Origin: an uncultured Ardenticatenia bacterium
Lineage (GTDB): Bacteria > Chloroflexota > Anaerolineae > 4572-78 > NAK82
DNA length: 64,000 nt
NCBI GenBank assembly: GCA_937127125.1
Contig: CAKZLO010000034.1
Span: 391,257-455,256 of the forward strand
Reading direction: 5' to 3'
Made by a program: the position numbers and the translations under genes
The notes under the pieces: model-generated
The model's database searches: none
The model's input: only the letters and a program-made list of their open reading frames with translations
Told to the model about the DNA's origin: nothing
Shown: one piece after another, positions 61,208 to 64,000 of the stretch
Position numbering within the stretch: the stretch's first letter is position 1
How the letters are laid out: each line of letters starts with the position of its first letter

Positions 61208-62602
61208 CACTTCCAATAAGTGTCGTGCCATGGAACGCGCGCGAGCTGGTGCATTGCCCACATAATCCGCTGCGTTCAGCAGAGCACGTACACGCTGTGG
61301 GGGAAGATAAGCAGTTATCGCAGTATCCTCACTGAGAAGTCGGGGCAAAGGGTTATCGTCGCCTCGCTGGACTGCCTCCCACGCGTGCATGCTATGTGTG
61401 CGAATGATCTCGTGCATCTGTTGACGGTCAGCGCCTGCCTTAACCAATTCCATCAACAGCCGTTCGGTGGAAGCAAACGTGCCGTAGGCGTGCAGGATTC
61501 GCGCGCTCGCCCCTTCGTCAATCCGCAGATTGCGTACCAGACGCAGCGCTCGTGATAACATCTCATCGACAGCCAGGAAGGCCTGTGGCAAGAACACACG
61601 CCGGTTCGCCGAGTCGTCGAGCGTGCGCTCCAGCAAGCTATGTGCTGCGTTGTCCCATGCCACGTTTGGCAAAGTGGCGACGTAACGCGCTAAGCTGTCG
61701 ATATTCTCCGCGTTGATCGGATTGCGCTTAAAAGGCATCGCGCTTGATCCGACCTGGCGCCTGCCAAATGGCTCCGCCCATTCGCCCAGCATAGGCTGCT
61801 GCAAGATGCGCAAGTCGAAGGCAAACTTGTACAGTGAGGCAGCTATTCCAGCCAGTGCGTTTAGCACGCGCCAGTCTTGTTTGCGTGGATATGTCTGTGT
61901 GGTCACGTCGAAAGCTTCTAGGCCCAGCGCTTGCATAACCTGTTGTTCCATAACACGGGCTGCTTCAGCAGAACCGAGCAGTTGTATGTAGGAGGCTGAG
62001 GTGCCCACCGCTCCGCTCAGTCCTTTGCCACGCAAGTTACTACGCACCTGGCACAAGTCTTGGTAGTCCAGCCACAGATCTTGAGCATACTGTGCCAGCC
62101 GGTATCCAATGGTTGTCGGTTCAGCAGGCTGCAAGTGAGTAAATCCCATACATGCCGTGTCTGCCCAGTGGTCGATCTGTGTGGCCAGCGCCTGCAATAC
62201 TTCCTTCAGACGCTGCAGGATCAAATCTATCGCGGCACGCAGTCGAAGCACATCTGCGTTGTCTTCAATGTCCATTGAAGTGGCCCCCATGTGTAGAATG
62301 GGGCCTCCTAGTGGACACTGGTTGGCAAACACACGCAGCTCGGCCATCAAATCGTGCTGGATTTCTGCCTCAATCTGATGGGCCTGTTCGATGTCAATGT
62401 CCTCCACATGAGCGCGCAAGTCCTCCACCTGTGCCTCAGTCACCAACCCGAAAGTGCATTGTGCTTCAGCCAATGCCAGCCAGATGCGACGCCAAAGCCG
62501 GCGCTTATGGACTTCGCTCCACAGCGCGCGCATTTGAGGGCTGCCGTAACGCCAACTGAAAGGAGAAACATAGTGCTTGTGTTCGCAGTATGTGTCTGCC
62601 AT
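61190..62602 (-). CDS. purB: Adenylosuccinate lyase
   Basis: A 470-residue fumarase-superfamily lyase acting twice in purine synthesis (SAICAR and adenylosuccinate cleavage). The superfamily signature is GSSAMPFKRNPINAENI with the flexible loop Ser. LHMGATSMDIEDNADVLRLR and GFTHLQPAEPTTIGYRLAQY carry the catalytic His. The N-terminus MADTYCEHKHYVSPFSWRYG is of the longer, vertebrate-like type of ADSL. GGAG lies 9 nt before the ATG. Single gene. Confidence 0.95.
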   Translation of the reverse strand: MADTYCEHKHYVSPFSWRYGSPQMRALWSEVHKRRLWRRIWLALAEAQCTFGLVTEAQVEDLRAHVEDIDIEQAHQIEAEIQHDLMAELRVFANQCPLGGPILHMGATSMDIEDNADVLRLRAAIDLILQRLKEVLQALATQIDHWADTACMGFTHLQPAEPTTIGYRLAQYAQDLWLDYQDLCQVRSNLRGKGLSGAVGTSASYIQLLGSAEAARVMEQQVMQALGLEAFDVTTQTYPRKQDWRVLNALAGIAASLYKFAFDLRILQQPMLGEWAEPFGRRQVGSSAMPFKRNPINAENIDSLARYVATLPNVAWDNAAHSLLERTLDDSANRRVFLPQAFLAVDEMLSRALRLVRNLRIDEGASARILHAYGTFASTERLLMELVKAGADRQQMHEIIRTHSMHAWEAVQRGDDNPLPRLLSEDTAITAYLPPQRVRALLNAADYVGNAPARARSMARHLLEVLGTTA

Positions 62603-62648
62603 AGGTGATTACTCCAATCTTAGCAATCTGAGCTCAGATTCGCCTCAC

Positions 62649-62677
62649 TTGTGTTACCCCCAACTTGCTGATAGAAT
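62649..62677 (+). promoter_or_regulatory. Promoter upstream of the ParB-like gene
   Basis: TTGTGT, 17 nt, TAGAAT (62672-62677). Transcription near 62684 leaves room for the upstream ATG at 62720 or the TTG at 62849. Confidence 0.4.
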
Positions 62678-62848
62678 GAAAATTAACCGTGGTGGAATAC
62701 CACGGGATCGCAGGGCGCAATGTCGCAGATGGTATCGACCAGAAGGCAGCAGTCTTCTGGAGAGGCACAATATCATAGGGTTACTAAGAGGTCAATCTCT
62801 AACCTGTCTGCTTTTCGGGGATGTGCGACGGAGCGAAGGGAGAAGCGA

Positions 62849-63787
62849 TTGCCCAGTCAACTCAGACAAATAGAGGCCGTACAGGAATTTGATCGGCTGC
62901 GTGAGCGCGCCATCCTCACCGAGTTGCTGAGCTTGGTGACTCGTTCTGAGGTGGGGCTGTTGCCGTTTGAAATGGTGCGTGAGAAGCTCCATGCCCGTGA
63001 GGCGGGCGAACGCGGTTTGCGGGATATCCCGCTGGATAAGATTGTGGGCAGTGTAGGGCGTTATAACGACTTCACACGGCATTTTCTCCCTCGCTCTTCG
63101 TCGCTACGTCAGCGTTGGGTTAGAGTGCGCTCGCTCGCCGAAGAGTTACAAGGGTGGCCTCCCATTGAGGTTTATCAAATCGGCGATGTATACTTTGTCA
63201 AGGACGGCAATCATCGCGTTTCAGTGGCTATGGAGATGGGCCTCAAGACCATCCAGGCTTATGTGATCGAATATATTGCACCTGTGCCATTGGAGAGCTC
63301 CGACACCATTGCTGATTTGATACTGAAAGCGGACCGGGCCGACTTCTTGACCCGTACAGATCTAGACCGTCTGCGACCAGGTCACGAGATTGAAGTAACC
63401 CTTCCCGGCCGTTACCAGGTTTTGCTGGCTGAGATTGCAGCTCACCAGTATGCGATGGAACAACGCGCTGAGGTCCCGGTGTCATGGGAAGAAGCAACGC
63501 TCAGCTGGTACGATAGCGTTTACCAGCCAATGGCCCAGCTAATTGAAGAGAAAGGGTTGTTGCGGGAATTCCCACATCGCACTGTCGCTGATCTATATAC
63601 ATGGATCGTCGAGTATCGGTTGGAGTTGCGTGACCTGTGCAAAGCACCCCAGGTGGATGAGCAGGTAGCCGTTGAAGACTTTGCCAGTCGTTACAGTGGA
63701 CGCCCTCTAGTTGCCCAATTGAAGGCGGTACGCCGTTTCCTGGAGAACTTGTTTGGACGTCGTCATGCGCCGTGTGAAAGGTTGTGA
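62849..63787 (+). CDS. ParB-like (Srx/ParB N-terminal fold) protein of unknown function
   Basis: A 312-residue protein. The core at ~58-135 has RGLRDIPLDKIVGSVGRYND, then WPPIEVYQIGDVYFVKDGNH and RVSVAMEMGL; GNHRVS matches the ParB/sulfiredoxin nucleotide-binding box. A helical C-terminal half follows (REFPHRTVADLYTWIVEYRL). Chloroflexota carry similar proteins, from memory. TTG 62849 has AGGGAG 7 nt upstream and gives the start I expect; the ATG at 62720 with AGGG is an alternative that adds 43 low-quality residues. It precedes the acylphosphatase gene by 3 nt. Confidence 0.8.
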   Translation: MPSQLRQIEAVQEFDRLRERAILTELLSLVTRSEVGLLPFEMVREKLHAREAGERGLRDIPLDKIVGSVGRYNDFTRHFLPRSSSLRQRWVRVRSLAEELQGWPPIEVYQIGDVYFVKDGNHRVSVAMEMGLKTIQAYVIEYIAPVPLESSDTIADLILKADRADFLTRTDLDRLRPGHEIEVTLPGRYQVLLAEIAAHQYAMEQRAEVPVSWEEATLSWYDSVYQPMAQLIEEKGLLREFPHRTVADLYTWIVEYRLELRDLCKAPQVDEQVAVEDFASRYSGRPLVAQLKAVRRFLENLFGRRHAPCERL

Positions 63788-63790
63788 GTG

Positions 63791-64000
63791 ATGCTGCGCG
63801 CGCACGTTCTGATCTCCGGTCACGTACAAGGTGTCAATTTTCGTTGGTACACGCGGAACAAAGCACAAACGCTGGGGGTAAAAGGGTGGGTGCGCAACCT
63901 GTGGGATGGCCGGGTGGAGGCCGTTTTTGAGGGTGAGGACAGTGCAGTGCGCCAGATAGTCCAGTGGTGTCATACTGGCCCTCCTTCAGCCTATGTGGAA
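63791..64000 (+). CDS. acyP: Acylphosphatase (3' end outside window)
   Basis: The first 70 codons of an acylphosphatase, which hydrolyses carboxyl-phosphate bonds; full length is about 90. [18 protein letters not shown] has the catalytic Arg in the family loop, and [17 protein letters not shown] the catalytic Asn. The ATG lies 3 nt after the previous stop, with AAGG about 9 nt upstream. The frame is open to the window edge. Confidence 0.95.
   Translation, partial: MLRAHVLISGHVQGVNFRWYTRNKAQTLGVKGWVRNLWDGRVEAVFEGEDSAVRQIVQWCHTGPPSAYVE

Overview
The window reads as a piece of a bacterial chromosome from the phylum Chloroflexota, most likely an Anaerolineae-like relative. No taxon marker was searched. 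The inference rests on gene content: a serine hydroxymethyltransferase fused to aminomethyltransferase, a YfhO membrane protein fused to a flippase, secreted proteins with Thr-Pro tails, a ParB-like protein of a type I associate with this phylum, and an RsmD with APPQY in place of DPPY. Genes are dense, on both strands and mostly housekeeping. I saw no tRNA, intact rRNA, CRISPR array, prophage or insertion sequence.

Layout. 1-6.8 kb: end-truncated YfhO-flippase protein, a polyprenol-phosphate-sugar synthase, OsmC, and a purine-salvage-like pair (phosphoribosyltransferase plus BMP binding protein). 6.8-13.6 kb: lepB, pnp, rpsO, coaE fused to a GNAT domain, and an ABC-F ATPase, all on the minus strand. 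13.7-17.8 kb: DUF1385 and TPR proteins, then a GT39-type membrane glycosyltransferase and a proline-rich membrane protein whose promoter implies a leaderless mRNA. 17.9-25.5 kb: a carbon-metabolism region with dhaK/dhaL, a secreted protein split by a frameshift, a GntR repressor, and a divergent operon under a consensus promoter. That operon has a structured leader RNA, a collapsed sugar ABC transporter (binding-protein head joined to permease tail) and an intact split transketolase.

25.6-34.9 kb: the 1107-residue glyA-gcvT fusion, a ResB/CcsA-like cytochrome c assembly pair, a cassette of small envelope or regulatory genes (YtxH-like, MerR-like coiled coil, DUF1232), a multi-pass membrane protein and a zinc alcohol dehydrogenase. 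34.9-43.6 kb: a wecB lacking its first strand beside decayed sequence, a VIT/VWA protein with a strong terminator, then a TPP riboswitch with terminator controlling thiB-thiP (no ATPase gene in view), and a PatB/MalY-type aminotransferase. 43.6-52.6 kb: an enlarged PriA overlapping a MEMO-family gene, a coiled-coil membrane protein, a probable decayed 23S rRNA 3' end, and sucC-sucD-cca. 53-64 kb: a GT28-like glycosyltransferase next to a glycerol-1-phosphate dehydrogenase, a membrane hydrolase, an SGNH protein, rsmD, a processive GT2 glycosyltransferase, two RCK/TrkA proteins, purB, a ParB-like protein and the start of acylphosphatase.

Many promoters follow the sigma-70 pattern TTGNNN-17/18-TATAAT or TACAAT, and most genes have good Shine-Dalgarno sites. 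These signals were used to correct several starts. The most notable items are the collapsed transporter operon with its leader RNA, the frameshifted secreted protein, the fusion proteins and the rRNA remnant.
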